Source: Bacteroidales bacterium (lineage in GTDB: Bacteria; Bacteroidota; Bacteroidia; Bacteroidales; B18-G4). Taken from it: 25,816 nucleotides of DNA. Where the stretch lies: the NCBI GenBank assembly GCA_023145125.1, contig JAGLEK010000217.1, positions 1-25,816 on the forward strand, written 5' to 3'. This document shows, in pieces, positions 15,453 to 23,250 of the stretch (position 1 is the stretch's first letter; each line of letters starts with the position of its first letter). The notes beneath the pieces were generated by a model. That model was not told the origin of the DNA. It saw only the letters and a list, made by a program, of their open reading frames with translations, and made no database searches. Both the position numbers and the translations under genes were made by a program.

Positions 15453-16040
15453 ATGGTTCAAAAACTTGTCTTTGCCACTAACAATGCACATAAGCTTGTC
15501 GAGATCAGGGGGATCATACCGGAGGGATTTCAGGTCGTTGGATTGATCGACATCGGTTGTACCGACGATATTCCGGAAACTGCAAGTACGCTTGAAGGAA
15601 ATGCTGACCTGAAAGCTTCCTATGTATATAAAAATTTCGGCAGTGATTGTTTTGCTGATGATACAGGGTTGGAAGTTGATGCATTGAACGGGAAACCGGG
15701 TGTATTTTCAGCAAGATATGCCGGTGAAGACGGCAATGCCGGCAAAAACATTGATAAGCTTCTGAGTGAGCTTCAGGGACAGGAGAATCGCAGTGCAAGG
15801 TTCCGGACAGTGATCTCGCTGATTATTAAAGGAAAGGCCGTGCATTTTGAAGGTATCGTCGATGGTACCATCATCCATGAAAGAAGAGGAGCCGATGGAT
15901 TTGGTTATGACCCTGTATTCCTGCCTGACGGTTATGATAAAACCTTTGCAGAAATGGGCCTGAGCCTGAAGAACAGCATCAGCCACAGGGGAAGGGCCAT
16001 GCGAAAACTCATCGAGTACCTTAAGGAAATGCAGATGTAG
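15453..16040 (+). CDS. rdgB: dITP/XTP pyrophosphatase (non-canonical purine NTP hydrolase)
   Basis: A 195-residue enzyme of the RdgB/HAM1/Ham1p family, which hydrolyses dITP, ITP and XTP to the monophosphate and pyrophosphate, keeping deaminated purines out of DNA and RNA. Motifs: FATNNAHK (7-14) for triphosphate binding, the acidic [13 protein letters not shown] (66-78), GVFSARYAG (83-91), [11 protein letters not shown] (146-156) for base recognition and SHRGRAM (177-183). An in-frame ATG at 15423 would add ten residues ([10 protein letters not shown]), but it lies inside the right arm of the terminator hairpin and family members start directly at the VFATNN strand, so 15453 is preferred. 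Its stop is one base from the stop of the convergent ddl gene. Confidence 0.96.
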   Translation: MVQKLVFATNNAHKLVEIRGIIPEGFQVVGLIDIGCTDDIPETASTLEGNADLKASYVYKNFGSDCFADDTGLEVDALNGKPGVFSARYAGEDGNAGKNIDKLLSELQGQENRSARFRTVISLIIKGKAVHFEGIVDGTIIHERRGADGFGYDPVFLPDGYDKTFAEMGLSLKNSISHRGRAMRKLIEYLKEMQM

Positions 16041-16041
16041 G

Positions 16042-17025
16042 TTAACGGGAAAGCGCCTGCTGCAAGCTCAGACTAAAGAGTTCTTTTAAACTGATACCAT
16101 CGGCGGCTGCCTGTTTGGGCACGACGCTGCTCTGTGAAAGCCCCGGCACCGTATTCACCTCAAGAAAATATATCCCTGATTCATTAAAGATATAATCGAA
16201 CCTCACAAAACCGTAGCAATTCAGCTTTTCATAGAGCATCTCCGAAATTGTACGGCATTGCTGTTCAATTTTTGAAGGAATATCGGCAGGCGTCACCTCT
16301 TCAGCCATACCATCGGTATATTTTGCTTCATAATCGAAGAAATCATTTTTAGGGATGATCTCAGTAAGCGGAAGTGAATGTGGATTTCCTTCAATGGTAA
16401 TCACACCACATGTAATTTCCCTTCCTGGGATAAAGCCCTCTACCAAAACCTGTTGATCTTCGCTAAAGGCTTTGCTAACTGCTGATGGAAGTTCAGCCGC
16501 ATCAATTACCTTCGACATTCCAATACTTGAACCGCCACTGTTAGGTTTTACAAAGCAGGGCAATCCTGTGGTCTTGATGGCATCTTCATAAACAATCTCT
16601 CTTCCCTTCCGGAATAAAACCGAGGGGGCAACATCCACCCCGAAAGAATTAACCAGGCGATTGCAATAATACTTATTGAAAGTAATTGCTGAAGTTGTGC
16701 GGTCACATGCCGTGTATGGTATATCCAGCATGTCGAGATAGCCCTGGAGCTTTCCATCCTCCCCGGGAGTCCCGTGAATAGCGATAAAAACTGCATCGAA
16801 AGTTATCTTTTCATCGTTGATCAAAAGGCTGAAGTCATCCCTGTTCACCAGGTATTTTTTGTTTTCATCAGAGGTATATGACCATTCATCCCCCCTGAAG
16901 ATGATCAGGTATGCCTGATAAATGTCCCGATCCAGGTACTCTTCAACAACGGCGGCACTCTTGATCGAGATATCAAATTCTCCGGAATCACCTCCGGCTG
17001 CGATGGCTATTCTCTTCTTCATCAT
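16042..17025 (-). CDS. ddl: D-alanine--D-alanine ligase
   Basis: A 327-residue ATP-grasp enzyme that joins two D-Ala for the peptidoglycan stem peptide, in the cytosol. Visible: the N-terminal substrate motif AAGGDSGEFDIS (9-20, Glu16), HGTPGEDGKLQGYLD (84-98), the ATP-grasp loop KPNSGGSSIGMSKV (160-173), VLVEGFIPGREITCGV (193-208), the omega-loop FFDYEAKYTDG (229-239), FVRFDYIF (273-280) and FLEVNTVPGLSQSSVVP (287-303) with metal ligands Glu289 and Asn291. The Tyr in the omega-loop is the form usual for D-Ala-D-Ala rather than D-Ala-D-Lac ligases. Two adjacent ATG codons (17025, 17022) could start it. In Bacteroidota ddl is often next to a PASTA gene and an rluD-type gene; here it is divergent from that operon, with 151 bases between. 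Confidence 0.97.
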   Translation of the reverse strand: MMKKRIAIAAGGDSGEFDISIKSAAVVEEYLDRDIYQAYLIIFRGDEWSYTSDENKKYLVNRDDFSLLINDEKITFDAVFIAIHGTPGEDGKLQGYLDMLDIPYTACDRTTSAITFNKYYCNRLVNSFGVDVAPSVLFRKGREIVYEDAIKTTGLPCFVKPNSGGSSIGMSKVIDAAELPSAVSKAFSEDQQVLVEGFIPGREITCGVITIEGNPHSLPLTEIIPKNDFFDYEAKYTDGMAEEVTPADIPSKIEQQCRTISEMLYEKLNCYGFVRFDYIFNESGIYFLEVNTVPGLSQSSVVPKQAAADGISLKELFSLSLQQALSR

Positions 17026-17068
17026 AATTGATAACGTTACACCGGGATAAATTTATATAATTAATTTT

Positions 17069-17077
17069 TATCTTTGC
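17069..17077 (+). promoter_or_regulatory. Putative -7 element TATCTTTGC for the PASTA operon
   Basis: A perfect TAnnTTTG match with the often-seen following C, 100 bases upstream of the PASTA gene start at 17177. The -33 region is AT-rich without a clear TTTG. It would yield a leader of about 95 bases for the three-gene operon. Confidence 0.5.
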
Positions 17078-17176
17078 TACCGTCAGGCAATATCGGTTAA
17101 TTTTTCAAGTTAAACATAAAACATTGCTGAGAATTTATCTGACAGACAGGTAAACACAAACTGAATACAATTTAGC

Positions 17177-18022
17177 ATGTCATTTTTCGGCTTCCTTATC
17201 AAAAAAAGATTTTACATTCACCTGGGTTTGAGCATCATCCTTACTGTGATCCTTTTCTTTATTGTATTGCAGTTCATAAAAATATATTCCAATCACGGCG
17301 ACACCTACGTGCTGCCTGATTTTTCAGGGAAGACGCTTGCGGAGATTGAAAATGACCGCTATGATCAACTTTACGAGTTTATTGTGATAGATTCCATCTT
17401 CGATACACACAATCCAAAGGGATCTGTCGTGATCCAGAACCCACCGGCAGGGTCTGTTGTCAAGCAGAACAGAAAGGTTTATGTTACCCTTGTAGCCTAT
17501 TCTACGGAAAAGGTAGAAATGCCTGACCTTATTGACCTCAGCCTGCGACAGGCAGTGAACAGCCTTCGGTCGAAGGGATTGATTGTAAACCAACTCCAGT
17601 ACGTGGAAGATTTTGCAGGGAATGCGATATTAGAACAACTATATGACAGCGAGGTGATTGAAGAAGGTTCCATTATTGAAAAAGGATCAGGCATCGATCT
17701 CGTTGTAGGCCTCGGGCAGGGCCACTATGCACCGATCCCTTTCCTTGTCGGCCTTAAGCTCACTGATGCAATAGATGCCATTAATAAGGCCTCTTTCAAT
17801 GTAGGGAATGTGTATTTTCTCGACGGCGAAGATCCGGAACACGACAGGGTATACAGGCAAAGGCCGGCCTGGGACGTAAGTGGGCAGCTTTTTAAAGGCA
17901 ACACCATGAATATCTCCCTGCGTTCGAATCTCGACTTTGATTTTGACGCACTCATACAGGAGCTCAAGCCCGACACCATGTATTTTTCGGATACAACAAA
18001 AATTATCAAACCTGAGTTTTAA
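17177..18022 (+). CDS. Membrane-anchored protein with three PASTA domains
   Basis: A 281-residue protein: short basic cytosolic start, one membrane segment at about 14-36, then three PASTA domains at about 43-108, 112-178 and 184-249, each with the family's 'vPdl.G.sl.eA...l...g' pattern (VEMPDLIDLSLRQAVNSLRSKGL is the clearest) and a DPEHDRVYRQRPAWDVSG motif in the third. PASTA domains bind peptidoglycan stem fragments in Ser/Thr kinases and penicillin-binding proteins; here there is no kinase or transpeptidase domain, only an anchored periplasmic part, so a wall-sensing or wall-organising role is an inference. It opens an operon with a T9SS cargo gene (25-base gap) and an rluD-type gene, and is divergent from ddl, consistent with a cell-wall connection. 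Confidence 0.9.
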   Translation: MSFFGFLIKKRFYIHLGLSIILTVILFFIVLQFIKIYSNHGDTYVLPDFSGKTLAEIENDRYDQLYEFIVIDSIFDTHNPKGSVVIQNPPAGSVVKQNRKVYVTLVAYSTEKVEMPDLIDLSLRQAVNSLRSKGLIVNQLQYVEDFAGNAILEQLYDSEVIEEGSIIEKGSGIDLVVGLGQGHYAPIPFLVGLKLTDAIDAINKASFNVGNVYFLDGEDPEHDRVYRQRPAWDVSGQLFKGNTMNISLRSNLDFDFDALIQELKPDTMYFSDTTKIIKPEF

Positions 18023-18047
18023 TAAGAACTTTAGAAATCAACAAATA

Positions 18048-20198
18048 ATGAAACGCTATCTTTTATTGCTTATCGGGAGTTTGCTCATCCAGTGTCCCGG
18101 TTATGGACAGGAGCAGGTCACCGGGCTATATACCAATCCGGTGATAAAGCAGGAATTGAAATCCCATGAAGCAGGCAGCCAGGGAGCGGGCCGGGAAGTT
18201 ATTTTCCCCAGGCCTATCCATCTCCCGGTTTTTGATGATTTCCATACTGACAATATTTTCCCCGACACTGCCCTTTTCAGCGACAGAGATGCTTTTATCA
18301 ATGATGATTTCCCGTTCAGATCGGTCAACATTGGGGCTGCCACCCTTGATGCCATTGATGAAAATGGCAACATCTACCCCGATGCCAGCATGTTCCCTTT
18401 TATTGCGGATCATCTGACTTCCAGACCTATACGCCTTGACACATTGTTTCTCTCAAGCGAAACCCGTGCCATAACGCTGGCAGATTCCATATACTTCAGC
18501 TTCTTTTATCAACCCCAGGGCCGTGGGAACGAACCCGAGCCCTACGACTCACTGGTCCTGGAATTTGGCCATTTTGACGGAGATTCGCTTTTCGCATTTA
18601 TGGATTCTATAAGCGTGGATGCCAGCTCATACCTGACTGATCCCAATGACACCATCTTCCCGTTCGACACCCTCTTTGCCCCACCGCAATGTGACCCGGG
18701 AGTTTATATGATCAATTACGACACAATAGTTTGGGGCGACATGATCACGCTGCCATGTGATTCAGTATATGAACCCAATATTGTGTGGGATCACATCTGG
18801 TCGACCGAAGGAATGAAGATTGATTCCTTTTACAGCAGGTACAATACTTATTCGAGGCAGGTAATGATCCATGTCAAAGACAGCGCAAAGTATTATCATA
18901 AGTATTTCTTTTATCGTTTCTTCAATTTTGCCAGCCTGGCAAGTGATAATAACCCAAGCTGGAAGAGTAATTGCGATCAGTGGAATATCGATTACATTTA
19001 TCTGGATATTGACCGCTCTGCAGCTGATACTTTCTACCGCGACATCACCTTTGCCGAACGTGCACCCTCTTTCCTGACGGAATTCACATCAATGCCCCTG
19101 CGGCAATACAGGAATGACCCGACCAACCAGTTAAAGGATTCCCTTAAGATGTTTATTACCAATCTCAGTGCTGATACCTTTAATGTTTATTATGAGTATA
19201 TCATCGATGAGCAGGGAGCAAGTTATTCACATACATACAACGGGGGATTTGCAAACCTCTATCCATTTTATTTAAGTGGTTATCAAAGTTGTGCCAATGT
19301 TCCACAGCATGCGTGTCCGCCGAGGGACTTCCTGTTTCCCCTGAACAGCCAGGCAGATAGTTCAAGCTATTTTATCAGGCATGTGATCCACGACCAGAGC
19401 AATCCTGACCTGGGAGACACAATACATTTCATCCAGAAATTTTATAATTATTATGCTTACGACGATGGCACGCCCGAACTGGGATATGGTTTAAGCCTGG
19501 CCGGTGGCAGGGTAGGATGCCGTTATACGCTTAACATCACCGATACGCTGAAAGGTATCGCCATGTTCTTCAACCGGGTGCAAAATAACCAGAACGACAA
19601 ATTCTTTTCCTTGAAAATATGGGATAATAACAATGGTAAGCCGGGATATGTCATCTGGGAAAAAGAGGATCTGAAGCCGAAGTTCAGCAACGACCTTTAC
19701 CGAATGCAGATCTATGAGATCGATCCTCCGGTACCCCTGGTAGGAACATTCTTCATTGGATGGGAACAAACTACGGCAGACCTTCTTAATGTTGGATTCG
19801 ACACCCATAACGATGCATCAGAAAACCTGTTCTATAACACCTCAGGTACATGGGAGCAATCACTTATGCCGGGCTCCCTCCTCATGCGTCCAATCTTACA
19901 CAGTTATTACGACCCGTTTATTGTCGATGAAATGCTTCCCGGCCATAGTTGGAACATATATCCAAACCCGGTAAGCAATGGAGTGCTGCATATCGAAAAT
20001 AGCATGGCTACAGCAATTGATCTTGAAAAAACGAGCACCTCTATCAGCATTTATGACATATTAGGCAGGTCTTTGATCAGTATCCCTTATTCGAATGTGA
20101 TCAATACTGCTTCGCTGCCACAAGGCTTTTACATCGTACACATCTCAAACGAAGAAGGCAGCATCAGCCATATTCACAAGATCATCATTAAAAAATAG
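18048..20198 (+). CDS. Large secreted protein of unknown function with T9SS sorting domain
   Basis: A 716-residue protein from the ATG at 18048; the open frame extends upstream into the PASTA gene but the ATG at 18048 begins a standard signal peptide (MKRYLLLLIGSLLIQC, cleaved near GYG before Gln). The middle is rich in Asp, Tyr and Phe, with strands such as DSLVLEFGHFDGDSLFAF and a stretch resembling carbohydrate-binding or jelly-roll beta folds; I recognise no catalytic motif. The C-terminal domain (from about 633) begins WNIYPNPVSNGVLHIENS and ends KIIIKK, a type A T9SS signal. The Cys in LIQC is not a good lipobox because Gln precedes it. It sits between the PASTA and rluD-type genes with gaps of 25 and 6 bases, so it is part of that operon. 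Function unknown. Confidence 0.78.
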   Translation: MKRYLLLLIGSLLIQCPGYGQEQVTGLYTNPVIKQELKSHEAGSQGAGREVIFPRPIHLPVFDDFHTDNIFPDTALFSDRDAFINDDFPFRSVNIGAATLDAIDENGNIYPDASMFPFIADHLTSRPIRLDTLFLSSETRAITLADSIYFSFFYQPQGRGNEPEPYDSLVLEFGHFDGDSLFAFMDSISVDASSYLTDPNDTIFPFDTLFAPPQCDPGVYMINYDTIVWGDMITLPCDSVYEPNIVWDHIWSTEGMKIDSFYSRYNTYSRQVMIHVKDSAKYYHKYFFYRFFNFASLASDNNPSWKSNCDQWNIDYIYLDIDRSAADTFYRDITFAERAPSFLTEFTSMPLRQYRNDPTNQLKDSLKMFITNLSADTFNVYYEYIIDEQGASYSHTYNGGFANLYPFYLSGYQSCANVPQHACPPRDFLFPLNSQADSSSYFIRHVIHDQSNPDLGDTIHFIQKFYNYYAYDDGTPELGYGLSLAGGRVGCRYTLNITDTLKGIAMFFNRVQNNQNDKFFSLKIWDNNNGKPGYVIWEKEDLKPKFSNDLYRMQIYEIDPPVPLVGTFFIGWEQTTADLLNVGFDTHNDASENLFYNTSGTWEQSLMPGSLLMRPILHSYYDPFIVDEMLPGHSWNIYPNPVSNGVLHIENSMATAIDLEKTSTSISIYDILGRSLISIPYSNVINTASLPQGFYIVHISNEEGSISHIHKIIIKK

Positions 20199-20204
20199 GC
20201 CCAC

Positions 20205-21230
20205 ATGCCGAATGAAGAATTCAGTGATCAGGAGCAGGATCTTTTTGAACACTACCGTTTCGTAGCTGATCCGGGACAGAGCCCCCTCAGGATCGACAAA
20301 TTCCTGATGGGCAGGATTGAAAATGCTTCAAGAAACAAGATCCAGCAAGCAGCCACGGCAGGGAGCATCCTTGTCAATGATAAGGCCGTTAAACAAAACT
20401 ACAAGGTAAGGCCCGGCGATGTGATTACCATTGTACTTACAGAACCTCCCAGGGAAACTGAAATAATTCCTGAGGACATTCCCATCGATATTATGTTTGA
20501 AGATGATCACATCATGGTGATCAACAAAAGGGCCGGCATGGTTGTACATCCTGCATATGGCAATTTTACCGGAACCCTGGTCAATGCTCTTACATATTAC
20601 CTCCGGCAGCAAAGCGGAAATGATGAAGCCAAGCCTTACCTGGTACACCGCATCGACAAAGATACTTCAGGTGTCATGCTGGTTGCCAAGACAGAGCTGG
20701 CGCAGACCAGGCTGGCAAAAGAATTTTTTGACCATACCATCGACAGGAAATATACAGCCCTCGTATGGGGAGATATGGAAGAAGAGGAGGGAACGATCTC
20801 CGGTAACCTGGCTCGTCATAAAAGCAACAGAAAGCTGATGACCGTATACCCGGATGGTGAAACCGGAAAACATGCCGTCACACACTGGAAAGTACTTGAA
20901 CGCTATGGATATGTGACGCTGATCGAATGCATACTGGAAACCGGGAGGACACATCAGATCCGGGCCCATTTGAAATATATCAAACACCCCCTGTTCAATG
21001 ATGCTGCATATGGCGGTGACCAGATCCTGAAGGGAACTACCTTTACCAGGTACCGGCAATTCATAAAAAATTGCTTCGGCATTTTGCCGCGCCAGGCCCT
21101 GCATGCCAGGTCTCTTGGCCTTAAACATCCGGTGAGTGGCGAAAAGCTGTTCTTCGACTCCGACTTAGCTACTGATATGCAGGAAGTTATTGCTAAATGG
21201 GAGCATTATGTGGTGCATCAGAAGGAATAG
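20205..21230 (+). CDS. RluD/RluA-family 23S rRNA pseudouridine synthase
   Basis: A 341-residue enzyme converting specific uridines in RNA to pseudouridine. An S4 RNA-binding domain is at about 28-80 (RIDKFLMGRIENASRNKIQQA, VKQNYKVRPGD), followed by the catalytic domain. The RluA-family active site is VHRIDKDTSGVMLVAK with catalytic Asp151; the later YTALVWG, the LETGRTHQIRAHL motif and HALHARSLGL-like FGILPRQALHARS stretch also match. The S4 plus catalytic layout fits RluD (23S rRNA helix 69, positions 1911/1915/1917 in E. coli), but several RluA-type paralogues exist in Bacteroidota, so the exact target is not certain. It starts 6 bases after the T9SS cargo gene and ends the operon. Confidence 0.92.
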   Translation: MPNEEFSDQEQDLFEHYRFVADPGQSPLRIDKFLMGRIENASRNKIQQAATAGSILVNDKAVKQNYKVRPGDVITIVLTEPPRETEIIPEDIPIDIMFEDDHIMVINKRAGMVVHPAYGNFTGTLVNALTYYLRQQSGNDEAKPYLVHRIDKDTSGVMLVAKTELAQTRLAKEFFDHTIDRKYTALVWGDMEEEEGTISGNLARHKSNRKLMTVYPDGETGKHAVTHWKVLERYGYVTLIECILETGRTHQIRAHLKYIKHPLFNDAAYGGDQILKGTTFTRYRQFIKNCFGILPRQALHARSLGLKHPVSGEKLFFDSDLATDMQEVIAKWEHYVVHQKE

Positions 21231-21265
21231 TGCATAGTGCATAAGGAATAAGGAAAAAGGGGGGA
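21231..21265. repeat. Degenerate heptamer array (TGCATAG, TGCATAA, GGAATAA, GGAAAAA)
   Basis: Starting on the base after the rluD-type stop codon, successive 7-base units read TGCATAG, TGCATAA, GGAATAA, GGAAAAA, GGGGGGA. The first two are near-identical; later units drift. It lies in a 46-base convergent gap. Weaker than the other arrays. Confidence 0.6.
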
Positions 21266-21276
21266 AGGGTGTCGGA

Positions 21277-23145
21277 TTAGAAGATTATGAGGGGCAGGTT
21301 ATCTTCCATGATATTTGTTTTAATATGTACGATATAGGTACCTGCACTGATATCTCCCAGGATTATCTTATAAATGCCGGTAGTGACAGGTGAACTTGAA
21401 TATTCCTTTACCAGTTGCCCGGTGAGATCAAACACTGTTACTTCGATGTATTCCAGATGCCGCCGGCCAAAGTCCATGGTTACATAATCATTTGCCGGGT
21501 TCGGATACAGGTTTGGTATTACACGGATATAGTTTTTCCGAAAGATTGTATCGGAAAGATCCCCGGCGCCAACAATCAGCCTGACATCATATCCTCCGTA
21601 ATCCCGATATGTTATCCTGCCCGGGTCCCGGGATGAGGAGAGCGAAGGGTCGCCACCGAAGAATGTCCACGACCAGTATTCCGGGTCACCGATTGATTGA
21701 TCCGTATATGATATCTGTCCGCCAATGCTGACTATAGAAGTGTCAACTGCAAAATTTGCCAGGAGCAGGCTTCCATAGCCTAATCCGTCGATGCTTTGCA
21801 TGCCGGTATTATCCGGGTCAAGGTATGGCCTCAACTGTGCATCTCCGAGACTGCCATTGGAAGACCAGTGGTAAGAAAACTTACCGTAATAATCAGGTGC
21901 TGTTAGCTCTAAACAACTGGCCGCCCCTCCCGTGAGGGTACCTGTGATCTTTCCGGTATTATTAAATATGGGCGACCCGGATGAGCCCCCCTCGGTTACC
22001 CCGTGGCCATTTTCAGTTTCTGCCCATACAACCTTCCAGTACATCCCATCAGGATCCTGTGCAGTCTGGCCATACTGTGTGGAAACCAGTGAAGAAGTAT
22101 AGGTTGATATTTTTTTAATGTCCCCCTTGGGATGATGGATCCCAACACCGGAAGCACTGTAATACCCATCTCTGATCCAACCGGACAGGTAGGGGTTATA
22201 AGTATCCGGGACTTTTTCGCTCAATAGCAATAATTTAAAGTCTGAGCCTCCGACAGTACCACCAGGTGCCTGGGCGATCAATGATGATCCCGTAATGGTA
22301 TTTGATTGGGGAGGTGTCTGCGGATCTTCACACGACAATGCCTCATAATTAAAATGGAATACCCATTGGGAGTAGTCGCCTAAGGAAGCAGAAGAGCCGC
22401 AATGCCGGGCTGTCAGGAAATAAGGGGTGCTGTCGTTACGGGTATTGTTAATTAAAGCCCCTGTGCAAAGGTAGGTTCCAAAACCAGCTTTCAATACTAT
22501 TTTTGCAACACTTCTTTTCTCATTCTGCCATGAGTCACCTTCCGGGCAATTCACATTAACCTCACAGGGGCCCGACTGGCCTTTCAGGAGGCGTTGTACA
22601 TCCCTGTAAACATATTGTACCTGATAAATTTCTACTATTGGCTGGCTGGCATTTTGCTCCGGCGCATCATATTCCAGCACCAACTCATCTCCATAAATTA
22701 GTTCCGTAGCAAAATAGCCCCCTGAAGGATTATTCCCTGAAGTAAATGCACCAAGGAGTTGCTTTCTGTCCTTCGTGTAAATAAAAAGCTTTCCTCCTTC
22801 AGGTATATCAAATGCCCGGTAATATAAGATGATCCCTTTCGCATCTTTGGCTTTGATCCCCAGGCCCAGGAAACGCCTGCCCTTTCCGGTTTCAGACCAG
22901 GAACCATCAACGGACAGATCGATATCAACCGGTATACCTATTCCAATACGGTATGGTACAGTTTCAGATAAAGAAAGCTGATCCTGCTCCAAAACAGGAA
23001 GCATATCCGGAGGATCCAGATCAAGGATTTTATAACTTACGGCAGCTGATCCCATTGCATAGCTGTATGGGACACCTCCCTCACTCACCTGGGCAGCAAG
23101 GTCAATGGAAAGAAAGAGAAATATGACCAAAATAATCCTTGACAT
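21277..23145 (-). CDS. Secreted lysyl-endopeptidase-like serine protease with PKD-like module and T9SS sorting domain
   Basis: A 622-residue protein from the ATG at 23145; a GTG at 23175 would add ten residues before the signal peptide (MSRIILVIFLFLSIDLAAQ) and is less likely. Order: signal peptide, beta-rich pro-region (to about 190), a chymotrypsin-fold domain like Achromobacter lysyl endopeptidase, one PKD-like module, and a type A T9SS tail (PNLYPNPANDYVTMDF to the end). Catalytic triad: His248 in LTARHCG, Asp302 in GGSDFKL, Ser389 in EGGSSGSP. Cys pattern and the stretch QLRPYLDPDNTG...SIDGL follow the lysyl endopeptidase fold. Asp418 in PDYYGK aligns with the Lys-binding Asp225 of that enzyme, so cleavage after Lys (or Arg) is predicted. 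A paralogue lies upstream (same strand), separated by a terminator. Confidence 0.88.
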   Translation of the reverse strand: MSRIILVIFLFLSIDLAAQVSEGGVPYSYAMGSAAVSYKILDLDPPDMLPVLEQDQLSLSETVPYRIGIGIPVDIDLSVDGSWSETGKGRRFLGLGIKAKDAKGIILYYRAFDIPEGGKLFIYTKDRKQLLGAFTSGNNPSGGYFATELIYGDELVLEYDAPEQNASQPIVEIYQVQYVYRDVQRLLKGQSGPCEVNVNCPEGDSWQNEKRSVAKIVLKAGFGTYLCTGALINNTRNDSTPYFLTARHCGSSASLGDYSQWVFHFNYEALSCEDPQTPPQSNTITGSSLIAQAPGGTVGGSDFKLLLLSEKVPDTYNPYLSGWIRDGYYSASGVGIHHPKGDIKKISTYTSSLVSTQYGQTAQDPDGMYWKVVWAETENGHGVTEGGSSGSPIFNNTGKITGTLTGGAASCLELTAPDYYGKFSYHWSSNGSLGDAQLRPYLDPDNTGMQSIDGLGYGSLLLANFAVDTSIVSIGGQISYTDQSIGDPEYWSWTFFGGDPSLSSSRDPGRITYRDYGGYDVRLIVGAGDLSDTIFRKNYIRVIPNLYPNPANDYVTMDFGRRHLEYIEVTVFDLTGQLVKEYSSSPVTTGIYKIILGDISAGTYIVHIKTNIMEDNLPLIIF

Positions 23146-23152
23146 CTTAAAA

Positions 23153-23160
23153 CAAAGATA
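23153..23160 (-). promoter_or_regulatory. Putative -7 element TATCTTTG directly before the protease ATG
   Basis: On the minus strand the sequence is TATCTTTG, an exact TAnnTTTG match, ending 7 bases before the ATG at 23145. If used, the transcript would start almost at the start codon (near-leaderless). It lies inside the frame that would be read from the GTG at 23175. Confidence 0.42.
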
Positions 23161-23194
23161 GGGAATTGCCTTCACAATATTTTGTTGTTTACAT

Positions 23195-23228
23195 AAAAAA
23201 ACTGCCCCAAGTTTTTGTTTGAGGCAGT
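23195..23228 (-). terminator. Intrinsic terminator of the upstream protease gene
   Basis: On the minus strand, ACTGCC pairs with GGCAGT (23228-23223 with 23206-23201), one mismatch, then four more pairs including one G-U (23221-23218 with 23208-23211), followed by a run of T (23200-23195). It lies 22 bases after the TAG at 23251, separating the two protease genes into independent units. Confidence 0.87.
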
Positions 23229-23250
23229 ATCTTCATTTTATCTATAAAAT

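Noticed and set aside
17937..18047. Upstream extension of the T9SS cargo gene into the PASTA gene
   Set aside because: The extension reads the PASTA coding region in another frame and the signal peptide begins at 18048.
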